The notes: a model not told the origin generated them from the letters alone. A stretch of DNA of 64,000 bases from Synaphobranchus kaupii (GCA_029718625.1 CM056383.1:71195761-71259760); one strand, 5' to 3'; numbered from the stretch's first letter, positions 34,322 to 45,891 are shown. Program-made: numbers and translations.

Positions 34322-36378
34322 TTTTCAACACTGAATCAAAAACTTCAATCCGCAAGGGCACATTTAAAATGACACAATGGGACATTTCAAGAAAAGGAGG
34401 AGGCCCGATATAAAACTAAACTTTTCAAAAAAAATCTCCCACAACTATCTAAGAATCAGATGCTGAGAGATTTTCCAGTACTGGGTTTGATCAAGTGATA
34501 GAATGAATCGCGCCCCAAGTGCTCTTTCCCCAACTCTGTGATCACAGGAGGAGGCCGGAGCCGAAGCCTGGGGCTCACAGTGATGACAGGCCCAGACATC
34601 TGGCCCTCTCCCTGGACTAAAGAGCCGCCTTTCCCCACCTGGGTGTGAGATATCGCACTGAACACCCAAGTCACATCAACGACCCCAGCCTGGGTCATTA
34701 ATCTTAGCCCTGTTCTCCTGCTCCAGCAACCGCCTCTCAGAGCTTTACAGACAACGATCACTGCCTGCATCCAGAAATGATGGCGCGTTAAGCAATAGAA
34801 ACAAGCACTGCACCTCTGAGAAGGGCTGTAACAAACACCAAATGAGCCAAAAGATGAAATCGCTCTGATAAATCTCACACATGTTCATCTCTGCTAGTCA
34901 CACAGTAAATTACCCGATACCAGTAATCAGCGAACCCGTGTCTGCCAAAAACTTATGCGCTCCATCGCAGAAACCTGCCGGGCCTGGTGCTGGCCCCCCT
35001 TATTCAAACACCACCGCTCTTTACCACTCATAAACGGGAATAGAAACGACCAGACATTATGGATGTCCCAACCCAGCCACCTTCACCAGACACACAGCTG
35101 GCAGTCCTCCTGACCTTCGAACCCCAGAATTGACCTTTCACAAGGTGGGCTGGTGTCGCAGGGGTCAGGGCGCCCCACCCGTCCGCGTGTGTGCGGACGG
35201 ATCGGGTTTCCTCAAGCCCCCATCTGCCCAGTGAGTCCCACAGAATGACATTGAGAGAGAGCGGTCACGAGGCTCCTCTCTACACCACACTGGATTCAGA
35301 GCACGCCAGTTTACTGAATCGTCTGAGCCACCAACGTATCAAAGGACTTCTCTCCCACGTTTCACAGCATGACAGAACTTGGTTCTTGGTTATTGCTAAC
35401 GCTGCCATATCGCCTGCTCATAAAATTAACTGCAAGGCCAGTGCACAGTGCAAGTTGATACGGTTGCTAGCTAACGCGCTTGTTTTATGTACTCGGCTCA
35501 CGTGTGCGTGGGCGGTCCTGGCACGGAATTCACCAGCCTCTCATGCGGAAAGCCCCATCGCACGCAGTCGGCCAAACCCTGCTGACCTGTAGACCCATTC
35601 TTAGATTCGAAGATCAAACCAAATCCCAGGACAGGTTTCCCTACGCGAGTCATTTGTGTGACATCCCTAAAAAAATGGGAAAAGGAAGTGTATGCGACGT
35701 GGAGCCAATCAGCCGAGGACTAGTCCTGAGGAGGATGGGTGTGGTCTGGGACTAAGTTGTTCTCTTAATCCTGTGGGTATTTCAGGTTGAGTTTTCATTG
35801 CCATGAGAGCCGTTTTTAAAATAACCTATGAGATTAAACCAAGGTGTGATTATTGCTAAGATGCAAGCTACATTAAAAAAAGCAATATTGAATGTATTTC
35901 TGACACTGTAGCTGGTAGGCCATGACATCTGTCACATTAAAGCACGCATGAGGAAGTCCCGGAGGTTGTGACCGAGGGCTTTCAGCGAGAGAGGGGGGGG
36001 GGGGCTGAGAGCTTTCAGCGGGAGAGGGGGGGCTGAGAGCTAGCGTGACGCTACAGCGGTCCGGCGAACAATGCCCCCGGAGGCCATCGATGGCGCTCAG
36101 CAGCGGTGCACTGAAGCGGGGAGGCGAGAGAGAGAGAGAGCGCTACGCGGCTCTGATTACCTCATTACCTCATTACACAGGGGAGTAACCCGATCCCCCC
36201 GAGGAGGGCCAGCTGCTCGCCTCTTAGCGCACCGCCGAAATCAGCGCTCCCCGGCGACAGGCAAGGGGAGGGGGCCCCCCCCCATCTGCGCCACCGTTCG
36301 TGAAACAAGGGAAGGGCAATAGCCACGCTGATTTCACAATAATGATGAACACTTTTTTGTCCAGACTTGGGGGGTGGG

Positions 36379-36379
<1 letters not shown>

Positions 36380-36412
<33 letters not shown>

Positions 36413-36421
36413 AAAAAAAAA
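36380..36421. repeat. Poly(A) tracts with one G
   Basis: About 40 bases of A broken by a single G, beside a GT microsatellite at 36475-36504. Confidence 0.9.
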
Positions 36422-36474
36422 GTGGGGCACCTGTCAAAGTTGATTATTTGGTTCGGTTTCCATGGATACGCCCT

Positions 36475-36507
<33 letters not shown>

Positions 36508-36672
36508 CTGCAGGTTGGGGGTTTGCTTAAGGCGTACCCATGTCGGTCTCGCTGCTGGGCCCAAACGGCATCGCCCGTTCACAGTAATGGCTGCTGATTG
36601 TTCTCCTCTGTAATCAGACTCAATTAGAGCTAATAGCACTAGCAGCTGCTGCAGGCCACACAATGAGCTCCC

Positions 36673-37380
36673 AGGGCCTTTAGCGTCTACCGTCACAGGT
36701 GAGTCAGACGCATCAGGGCCTTTAGCGTCTACCGTCACAGGTGAGTCAGACGCATCAGGGCCTTTAGCGTATACCGTCACAGGTGAGTCAGACGCATCAG
36801 GGCCTTTAGCGTCTACCGTCGCAGGTGAGTCAGACGCATCAGGGCCTTTAGCGTCTACCGTCGCAGGTGAGTCAGACGCATCAGGGCCTTTAGCGTCTAC
36901 CGTCGCAGGTGAGTCAGATGCATCAGGGCCTTTAGCGTCTACCGTCACAGGTGAGTCAGATGCATCAGGGCCTTTAGCGTCTACCGTCACAGGTGAGTCA
37001 GACGCATCAGGGCCTTTAGCGTCTACCGTCGCAGGTGAGTCAGACGCATCAGGGCCTTTAGCGTCTACCGTCACAGGTGAGTCAGACGCATCAGGGCCTT
37101 TAGCGTCTACCGTCACAGGTGAGTCAGATGCATCAGGGCCTTTAGCGTCTACCGTCACAGGTGAGTCAGATGCATCAGGGCCTTTAGCGTCTACCGTCAC
37201 AGGTGAGTCAGACGCATCAGGGCTTTTAGCGTCTACCGTCACAGGTGAGTCAGACGCATCAGGGCCTTTAGCGTCTACCGTCACAGGTGAGTCAGACGCA
37301 TCAGGGCTTTTAGCGTCTACCGTCACAGGTGAGTCAGACGCATCAGGGCCTTTAGCGTACATACCGTCACAGGTGAGTTA
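36673..37380. repeat. Minisatellite, 42 bp x 16 plus partial
   Basis: Units start AGGGCCTTTAGCGTCTACCG at 36673 and every 42 bases to 37345, where a final altered unit (GTACATACCG) ends the array. Every unit contains CAGGTGAGTCAGA, which includes a perfect AP-1 heptamer TGAGTCA, an E-box-like CAGGTG and a perfect splice-donor match CAG/GTGAGT on the + strand (antisense to myo1b). Variants are GTCGCAG for GTCACAG, GATGCATC for GACGCATC, GGCTTTTAG, and one GTATACC. The - strand is open for over 300 codons across the array (repeated DASDSPVTVDAKGP), which follows from the unit length being a multiple of three. Confidence 0.98.
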
Positions 37381-37383
37381 GAG

Positions 37384-37560
37384 TAGGGCTGCACGATTAT
37401 GGCAAAAATTATATTTATGTTAAAATTATGTTAGCCAATATTGAGATGGCGATTATTTAACACGATTATTCGTTGGTTTTCGGTACACAATACGTTTATT
37501 GCACTTTAACATTTTGAAAGAACATAACAATGCTTCAATTTTCACGTTTTCCAACCCTAA
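37384..37560 (+). mobile_element. hAT-like element fragment (AGGGCTGCACGATTATGGC end)
   Basis: It starts TAGGGCTGCACGATTATGGC and contains GATTATTTAACACGATTATT. I recognise this as the terminal part of a common fish repeat of hAT type. The opposite terminus was not found. Confidence 0.45.
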
Positions 37561-37650
37561 CCCTCTACTGTGAGGGAGCTAAAATAGGAGTGCTTTATTT
37601 CATATAGAACACCAGAGAAAGTCCACTAAAGAGTTTTCATTTGTAAACAG

Positions 37651-37912
37651 ACCGTGTCCGACTCAATGCCCAGCTATACTATACTATTGAGTATGCTAGT
37701 TGAGTACACTGGATGAGAAAGTTAAGTAGGTGAAATGTTCTCTAAATGTACTGTACTTAAAATCCCTGGACGATATACTTATTTCCGGGTTTTCCGCTGA
37801 TAAGGATATTTTTTGCATACTGCATGTCTCTAAACAGTGTACAGAAAGCAGTACACAGTATGCTTGTACACAGGGCACAGCAGCTGGGGCTCGATTCAGA
37901 CACAATCACGGT
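37651..37912 (+). mobile_element. Inverted-repeat element family T, copy 2
   Basis: It reads GTGTCCGACTCAATGCCCAG near the left end, then GAGTACACTGGATGAGAAAG, GTACTTAAAATCCCTGGACG, TTTCCGGGTTTTCCGCTGAT and, near the right end, GGCTCGATTCAGACACAATC. Block order is as in copy 1 (21958-22457), without the nested repeat. Confidence 0.65.
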
Positions 37913-38476
37913 AGCTTAGTCACTTGCTCGAACCGGCCAAAAACGAAAATCATTTGGTCAATTATGGATGACAAAATGGCTGAATCGTCCCAGTCAGCGA
38001 GTATCCAAGTGGTGTCAAGAAAAGCACAAAGACCATCTAACATGACGGGCAAATCACACACACACACCATTCTCTGTTATTAATCAAGGGCTCATTTAGC
38101 AGCAGCTCCTGTTACATTGAGGAACTCGTCAAAGACACACCTCGGTCAAAATGGCCACTCTAGACAAAGAACCAGGACACACTACGAGCACATGGATGTT
38201 ATTACTATGACTGGCATTACGACAAATCTTAGTTCTACCATTATCTGACTAAAACCCTGTACTTTTTCAATTCCTCGTTCGTCAGTCATTTCAAATACTT
38301 CAGCTACCACAAGCTTTCCACGGCCCCAGTTGCTTCCAGACTATGTGTAATGTTTCCTGGCTTTTAAGAATCCATCCAGTGCCACTTTTTTATTGTAGGG
38401 CACTAACTGGGAGTGCTGGAGGGATAAACCCCAACAGCATCGGGATAAGCGCGGTTATCTCAGGCATAGAGGCCCT

Positions 38477-38738
38477 GGGCTGTGTCCGAATCAGCGCCCC
38501 ATCTACTGCATCCTGTGTCCTGTGTAATAGCATACTGTGTACCGTTGACTGCATACTGTTTAGTACGCAACATGCGGTACGCAAAAATATCCTCCACACC
38601 ATTATCGGCAAAAACCCAGAAATAAGTATGCGATCCAGGGATTTTAAAGAACATTTCACCTACTTGACAACTTTCTCATCCAGTGTACTCGACAAGCATA
38701 CTCAATAGTATGGAAGGGCGTTGATTCTGACACAGCCC
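38477..38738 (-). mobile_element. Inverted-repeat element family T, copy 3 (inverted)
   Basis: 262 bp between GGGCTGTGTCCGAATCAGCG and GCGTTGATTCTGACACAGCCC. Inside, CACCTACTTGACAACTTTCT and CATCCAGTGTACTCGACAAG are the reverse complement of copy 2 sequence, so the two copies face each other about 560 bp apart. Confidence 0.7.
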
Positions 38739-38902
38739 TGGTATCTATGGCATTAACTATGGGTCCCAGACCTGCTCAAGAACAATGAGGAAGAGGATGC
38801 CTGCATTTTTTTTGTATCGATACGAAATAAAGAATCATGCCAGAGGGGAAAAAAAAAAAGACAAGTTTATTTCAAATGTTGGGACTGCTGTGTGAGTACA
38901 GG

Positions 38903-39190
38903 TTTAACCCTTTAAGGCAGGGGTGTCAAGATCCGGTCCTGGAGGGCCGCAGTGTCTGCTGGTTTTTGGTGCGTTTAAGCACAAGTGATTAATTTAAGTC
39001 ACTAATTGGCTAAGAAGTCCACACACCTTGTTCTCAATGCTTTAACTGGGTGCTGATTGAAAGGAAACCACAAATACCTGTGACACTGCGGCCCTCCAGG
39101 ACTGGAGTTTGACACCCCTGCTTTAAGGTGTACCATCACAAATTTGTGATTGGAATGTTCTTAACTGAACATTCTAACGCTGGTGTCACT
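38903..39190 (+). repeat. Dispersed repeat R, copy 4, split by a hAT MITE
   Basis: TTTAACCCTTTAAGG on the left and CTTTAAGGTGTACCATCACA, TGTGATTGGAATGTTCTTAA on the right join to reproduce the start of copy 1 (18764). The insert is the element at 38918-39120, and CTTTAAGG is its target duplication. Confidence 0.8.
38918..39120. mobile_element. hAT-type MITE with perfect 8-bp target duplication, nested in repeat R
   Basis: 203 bp. The left end CAGGGGTGTCAAGATCCGGT and right end ACTGGAGTTTGACACCCCTG are inverted repeats that extend inward through CCTGGAGGGCCGCAGTGTC and GACACTGCGGCCCTCCAGG. Flanks are CTTTAAGG at 38910-38917 and 39121-39128. It is non-coding and of a type common in fish. Confidence 0.95.
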
Positions 39191-39377
39191 ACTGCTAACT
39201 GGAAACACTGACATTCCAAAAAAAACCTTGCTCATTGCTAAGGGACATTGTGAAGTATCATACAGAAAAAAATAAAAATCAGACCTTCCTGCACATTCAG
39301 AAACATGAGTTTACAGCAGAAGAAAAGGAATGTAAAACTGGGATAATAAACCCTTCAGGGCAAAACCTCCCCCCACA

Positions 39378-39395
39378 GGGGGGGGGGGGGGGGGG
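39378..39395. repeat. Poly(G) run, 18 bases
   Basis: Uninterrupted G. Confidence 0.95.
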
Positions 39396-39499
39396 CAGGT
39401 GACCGTTATTAAATGCAATCCAAATGTACGATTTTAGAAATCTGCAACCTGGCCGTGTGGAACTGGCTCTTGTGTAGAACAACTCTAGGAGTGGATACT

Positions 39500-39716
39500 C
39501 TTAAATTACATTCCAGGCATTTAGCAGACGCTCTTATCCAGAGCGACTTACACATTGATCGACTTCTATTTATACAGCTGGATATATACACTGAAGCAAT
39601 GCAGGTGAAGTACCTTGCTCAAGGGTACAACGGCAGTGTCCTACCTGGGAATCGAACCTGCAACCTTTCGGTTACAAACCCAGTTCCTTAGCCATTATAC
39701 TACACTGCCACCCTAA
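39500..39716 (-). mobile_element. tRNA-derived SINE (V-SINE-like)
   Basis: On the - strand the 5' end is tRNA-like: GCAGTGTAGTATAATGGCTA then AGGAACTGGG (A-box region), and GCAGGTTCGATTCCCAGG (B box GGTTCGATTCC). The far end, on the + strand GGCATTTAGCAGACGCTCTT then ATCCAGAGCGACTTAC, is the LINE-related tail shared by many fish SINEs. It is a pol III retroposon, not a tRNA gene: no cloverleaf closes around the boxes. Confidence 0.8.
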
Positions 39717-40780
39717 AGTCTGGGTGTGTGTGAAGGCTTCCTCACTGAGAGCTATACTAGTCTTCAGTGAAACACAGCATTTAGACTTGCGTCTAAAAAT
39801 GTCCTCCGACAGCCACCGTAGGAGTAGATGGAAAAAAAGAGACCGAGATGACAGAAGCTTTTAAAGGTGCTCATTTAGAGGCGAGGAGACATGAGGACAT
39901 ACTACAGAAGGGTGGGTCCCTGGAGTGAAATTAAATTTAATCAGAACTTTCTTTCCTTTACAATGCATTCAACATTAAAACATTGTGATCAGATATTCCT
40001 GCAAAAAACAAACAAAAAAAGTTCCAGCAAAAACCCTGGAACTGCCAGGGGGCCCCTAATTATTCTAATATTCAGTATAAATATGGTATTTATGATTTTG
40101 GTTCCCCCCTCAAAGGCTAGCAGAGCATTAGAGACTGGCTCTCTCCAAGAAATTTCCCACAATGCCCCGGGGCAGAGTGCTGTACCCTAACAGGCTAGCG
40201 TCTTTGGCATCAGGGCGCGAGCTCGGAGATGGCCAAACGACGGCCGGGTGAGACCTCGTCATTGGCAGGTTCCCGTTTGCTCGCCGCCGCCGGCGCTGAC
40301 GACGACCATAAACCGCGCGGACTCATTCGCGCACAGCCGCCAGGATGACCTCATGCTACAGCCTGCTGATTGGACGGGGTCCAATGGCAACGCTCAGCGT
40401 CTCCGCCAACCACATGCTGGGCAGATGCTGACCTGCCCTCCATGCTAAAAGGGATATTATTATTTTCATTTTTTTTCTTTTTTTTTTTCCCTTCTATTCT
40501 TAACCTGCGGCTCCTGAAATTATTTTTACTGTGTAACGTTATCCAGACCTTCCCGTTTTCTGCGTACATCTACCAGGACAAGCCATTCTAAAGCTGGAGC
40601 TAGTGTGTGGCGCCTGGGCGGCGTACCCAGATAAAGCAGAGTTTTAGATACAGCGGTAAGCCCCATGTAGGTCCACATGTAAAGGGGGGGTGGTGGGAAA
40701 GGTTTGAGGGGCCCTGTCAGTGGTTAGGGCCAAAGGAGAGAACAGCAACATTGCCGCCCTGCCCTATACGCAAGATAAGC

Positions 40781-41030
40781 AGGGCCCCACCTCCCGCGAA
40801 TGGGCCCCACCTCCCGCGAATGGGCCCCACCTCCCGCGAATGGGCCCCACCTCCCGCGAATGGGCCCCACCTCCCGCGAATGGGCCCCACCTCCCGCGAA
40901 TGGGCCCCACCTCCCGCGAATGGGCCCCACCTCCCGCGAATGGGCCCCACCTCCCGCGAATGGGCCCCACCTCCCGCGAATGGGCCCCACCTCCCGCGAA
41001 TGGGCCCCACCTCCCGCGAATGGGCCCCAC
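40781..41030. repeat. Minisatellite, 20 bp x 12.5, perfect and CpG-bearing
   Basis: The unit TGGGCCCCACCTCCCGCGAA repeats without change from 40800 on. The first unit differs only at its first two bases, and a 10-base partial unit ends the array. It is strongly GC-rich, with two CpG per unit. Open frames across it (Pro-Arg-Met-Gly-type repeats) are artefacts of repetition. Confidence 0.98.
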
Positions 41031-43178
41031 TGTTCGAAAACTCGAAAATGAAAATTGCAGATGGACTCCAGCCAACTTTCAATTACACCATTATGCAAGG
41101 ACACAGAAAGTAAAAGGTATGAAAATATCTCCATAATGGCACCTAATTACACCGTAACATTCTGCAACGAGCCGGACATTAATAGCCAGCGGAAATAGCA
41201 GTCAATCGCCAGTAATTAGGAAACATTGTGAAGTTAAATAGTTGAGCCTTATTGGCTAATCTCATGTGTAATCATACAGCTCAGCCTGAACAACGACTGG
41301 CTGCTGGAACAACGCGATGCCAAAATACTTACAGTACTAAGTGGAGTCAAACAGCACGAAGAAACAGCAGGAGGCAATACAAAAATAGCCAAAATTAAGT
41401 GTTCAGCAACAATATGATTCATAAATATGTACTTTTGCTTGAATATACAGTATCACTTCATGTCCATTGCAATTGTGATGGGTATTTGGTTTAGCAACGA
41501 ACGTCAGTGCAGTTCAACGCTGACCGGTTGGCTAGAGAACCGCTTTACGGCAAAATGGCAAATTGCCAGTGAAAGCTTGTCACCCTCCTGCCCATAGACC
41601 ATAACAGGCGCAAACACAAGGCGTGATTTCACCAGGGTGGTTCTGCGTCTTTCCTCTTCCCTAGACCATTTTCCACATGAGAAAGAGCCGGTTCCGAGAG
41701 CCGAAATTCAGCACCGAGTGAAGTTACTGGATGTAAAAAACAAAACGCTATTTCTAGATCCAGGATGGCTAGTTTACCCCCTTTTTTCTTATTTTTCGTT
41801 CCCTATTTGTATTTTGATGGCCCAAGTCAAAATATTACCATAATGATTTCTTTATCATCGCCATTGACTTCAATAACCTTGGATGCTGGGCGTCCTTGAA
41901 AGGTGAGTCCCACCCAGAAACAGTGTCCTAAAATGGGGGCGAGAAGACTTAGTCTCCCTCGTTTTCGTGCTGCCCAACCTTAAACTGACGTGAATCCCTG
42001 GGAGTATCCTGACCACTTGAAAAGGCAGGGTAACGGCTAAATGCTAACACATGGCAAATGAAGGGCTGCCTGCGTCTCTGGACCTCAGGCCTCATCCAAT
42101 CCTGTGACACATGGGAGGGGCCATCCAAAAGTGGGGGGCGGAGCTAATTTAATTTATTATTATTATTTTATTTTTATTCCATGCCCTGGAGCGAGGCCTT
42201 GCAAACAACTGACGGCCGTAAAAAAAAAACACTGCAGAACTGTGAGCGTATGTCAGGGGGAGAGAGAGGGGGAGGGGGGCAGGGGAGATTTTTTTTAAAG
42301 AATTCGCTGCACGTTACCGCCGTGTATGACTGACACAGAGCACGTCGCTCAGGGACGGGAGATGCACTTAAAGATATTCAGTGTGAAAGTCCGGCTTCTT
42401 TATCCTGCTGTTAAACCGACTGCAATAACACTTTGAAAAAGATTAACATAATGTTATGGCAAGCTGCTATTCTTTCAGAGTAATGTCGGTACCGTAAAAC
42501 AGGATGATAGTTGCAAGTAGGTATCATTTTGCTTTGTGACACTTATTATTTATTATTTATTTAATGGAACACCACCAAGGTTTAAGACCAGGAATCCTAA
42601 AGGTGAGTTCCCACCATTTCCAGTGAAGTGACTCAGCTTGACGCTTTCTATGTAGAGCAGGAGACGCGGCCATGATTTGCATGACGGACACAGCCCAGCG
42701 ATTGGTGTGGTACTTTCGCCGGTTCCTCGTCGGCATAAAGGAGACTCCACTTTTTATTCTATGCAAATGAATCCGTCCAGCGCAGCTGCACTTGGCTCAG
42801 GAAACTCGGATTAAACTGCAAAAACTAGGCGTTGCAGATCAAATACGAATCAAGATCACCTCAAATGTTTCCAGAAACGTATTTTAGAGGACTGTTTAGG
42901 TGGAATGTGAGAAAGTTCATGAACAAGCCGCCATGTTTCCGGTTTGAAAACGGGGAGCCGAAACCGAGGACCGGAGTCAGTCTATCCAATCAGGTGCCAG
43001 TGCGGCCCGGCAGTGTACCGCGGTAGTCTACGTCACTTGTTTGTATTGGTCCCATAAAGGCATCTATCCGATGGAACCCACCTAAATTATTTACATAGCC
43101 ACGCCCATAAAACGGACAGTTTGGGGGTGCGGCGTGTCCCCGTGCATCCTCACTGGATTGGGTGAGAACGTACCTGTA

Positions 43179-43322
43179 GGGCCTGATTTACTAACACCTT
43201 TAGCTGGTGTAAAAACTGTTAAGACAACCAATGATTGGTGAAAAACAAATAAGAAGACAAATGATTGGTTTTCGTGTGCCAAAAGGTTTTCTACACACTA
43301 AAGGTCTTAGTAAATCAGGCCC
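43179..43322. mobile_element. PIF/Harbinger-like MITE
   Basis: 144 bp. The left GGGCCTGATTTACTAACACC and right GGTCTTAGTAAATCAGGCCC are inverted repeats (about 24 bp). Flanking trinucleotides are GTA and TTA, compatible with a mutated TTA target duplication as used by PIF/Harbinger elements. Inside are two ATGATTGG words. No coding capacity. Confidence 0.65.
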
Positions 43323-44365
43323 TTAGTCTGATACTTGCAGTGTAAGGGGGCCTGCCATCGCATCATTTAAAGTCGCAAGCAAATGACACCAGATTAGGCC
43401 CCACAAGGTGACTAAAGTTACACAAGACTTATTGTCCTGGTTCGATTCCTTTTCCTGGCTTTGAAATTCAACTGAAAAAGGCTTTTTGCGTAAACGGTAA
43501 TGAAGGCCGGAGTTCTCAGGGAATGGGGACGGCGGCTCCTCGGACGCAACAGGCCGGATGAAGCGGCACGTGAAGGATCCTAACTAAGCTATGTAAATGT
43601 TTATCTTTAATTTAATCGGCTTGTTTTACTACCCGGGCGACCTTCGCAAGCTCAGTTCGGCAGGGTAAAATAAACAGCCACCTCTGAAGGGGTAATTAAT
43701 TCACTCTGAATCCAGCCATCGCGGCTTGCTTCCTTCCCGCCACAGCTCTTACAAGTGACGTTAATACCCATAATGCCCTTCCTGTTTATGCGTTCGCTCC
43801 CCATTTCAAGCGTACACACACTATTCACTCATATATATGAATCGTAGGATGAAACTGGTAAACTGTAAATATTTTAGTAAACTATTAGTAAACAGATGAA
43901 TTTATTTTATTTATTTTAACTGCAACCTTTGCACACTTTGCATACTTTGCACATTTTCCACACTAATGGCCTTGAAGAATTCAAATTGAACTCGAAGAGC
44001 ACGAAAACACGCTCTGCCTTGCAGTTATGCATTTCTCCTGCTCCTCTCCCAGCTCGCAAGTTCAGGCAAATCAATGCAAATTAACGTTTCCAATTTGTTC
44101 AGCGTACCGCAAATAAGGATGTACGGCTGTCCCGAGGGACGCGATGTGCTCTTTAAAAAAAATAAAAAAAAGGTGCCTGTTGATTGATGCTGTTCAAAGA
44201 GAGGTGCCTGATGATTGCACCTCAAATCAAACCCCCATAAATCCTGCATTGCAAAGCCAGCATGCGCCAGCCCGGATCAGACCCATTTTACATTTTACAC
44301 GATGAGAGTGGACTCTTATGAAAAGAAAGAAAAAGAAAAAGAAAAAAAAAAAAAAAACGTTGCGT

Positions 44366-44505
44366 GCCCCAGCGTCATAGGTGTCATTTAAGCTGGGGAC
44401 ATATCCCCACCACTTTTTGAAATGGCCAATTTTGTGATCACCAAATGTTTTTTAATCTGAAAAAAGTGTCCCCACCGCTTTTCAAAACAAAGTGACGCCC
44501 TTGCC
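44366..44505. repeat. Possible degenerate fish repeat
   Basis: GGGGACATATCCCCACCACT and, further right, GTGTCCCCACCGCTTTTCAA are similar words of a type seen in fish DNA repeats. Ends and class are unclear. Confidence 0.25.
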
Positions 44506-45800
44506 CGGCGTAATTATATTTTTGTCACTTCCACAACCGCGAAGGACCGAGGCATACGGCAAAACTGTCGCAAAGCCTCCTGGGATACGAGACGAGGTAA
44601 GGGAAGCGCGGTACGGTACCGCTTTTCCCCCCTGTCCGCAGTCAGGAAGTGATGAGTCTGAGGTTTCTCTGTCAATTACGCCACCGTCATATCTCTCACA
44701 CAAAAGCCTGGGCCAGATGGCCCCCCGACATGGGGATTAAACTGAATCTATGGACCACTCTGCGAATATCAGGTCCTGGTGAGAGGTGAGGAGACCTATA
44801 AAGAGGTCCCTAATTACTGGGGGCTTAATCTCAACCCTTCACCGCTGCAATAGGAGTGGGCTTTATTGGACCCCAATGACACCCCATTATGTAAGGCACT
44901 ACGGGATAGTCAATCACTGCCCTCTATGATGTAACATTACATTAGATTCTAGCCTAGTTCATGAAAATATACATATTATGTTAAATATACATATTATGAA
45001 ACATATACTTTTGGCTCTTTTTACACATTATTATTTTTATTTTTTATTTTTATAGTATCTTTCGCAAAGTTATCAAAAATACAAGCATTCAGGGGCAATA
45101 TTACAGACTACACAACATTGGCGATGTACATATTAGCAAAATGGTCGATGCGGACAGAGCGCCTGACCAAATTCAAAGTGATTCAAAAGTGGCCCGACTG
45201 GTTGTGCGCCTCTCTGTCGACGTCTCCAAGGTGAAAACAAAAACCCAACTGATTTCCATACTGAGCGCGTCCCTTTCTGCCAATATAACTGAATCAGTAC
45301 CCGCTCAGGGCACGAGGGTAGCGCTAAAGCACCATTACAGCAAACTTCCAAAAAAATAAAATAAAATAAAATTTAAAAAAAACACATTCCCAGGACAGGA
45401 CATTCCCAGCGCCTGTGCCTGGAGGTACACCTCGGTTGGTTATTTCGATTCTAATTCTAAGAGAGGGATACTGAAGGGGAGAGCAGATTAAAAGACCTGC
45501 ACAACCAGTGCGTTCCACCGTGCGCATTGTCCCGGCTCCTTAGCGACTCCACTGCTCTGAAGTGTGTCGATAGCGTGTTGAAGGGACAAAGGCGCTTACT
45601 GCAATGGGTGTGCGGAGGAGGAACTTCTTTGTTTTTTTTACAGCCTCTTTTATGGCACATTGTTTCAAGCAGCCAGAAATCTGAGGCCCCTGAGGCCTGT
45701 AAATCCAGGACCTCGGTTATCGGGCCCTTCCCCAGCGGAGAGCTCCGCTTCCCGGAGCAGCTGGGGCGGGTTCAGCCCCCTGGCCCTGGATCAGAGATTT

Positions 45801-45814
45801 GGGGGGGGGGGGGG
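45801..45814. repeat. Poly(G) run, 14 bases
   Basis: Uninterrupted G, about 35 bases before a GGA trinucleotide repeat. Confidence 0.95.
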
Positions 45815-45849
45815 TTGTTCTGTAAAAGCCTTACATCAGCATCCCGACA

Positions 45850-45891
45850 GGAGGAGGAGGAGGAGGAGGAGGAGGAGGAGGAGGAGGAGGG
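45850..45891. repeat. (GGA)n trinucleotide repeat
   Basis: About 14 AGG units. Translated it would be poly-Glu or poly-Arg, but it lies in intron 2. Confidence 0.95.

Noticed and set aside
36379..37362. A 327-codon reading frame on the - strand with 14-residue repeats (DASDSPVTVDAKGP)
   Set aside because: It is just the 42-bp minisatellite read in phase. It lies in an intron, has no splice context or known domain, and runs into a poly(A) tract.
39640..39715. A tRNA gene (B box GGTTCGATTCC on the - strand)
   Set aside because: The boxes belong to a SINE: no acceptor stem closes and a LINE-type tail follows.
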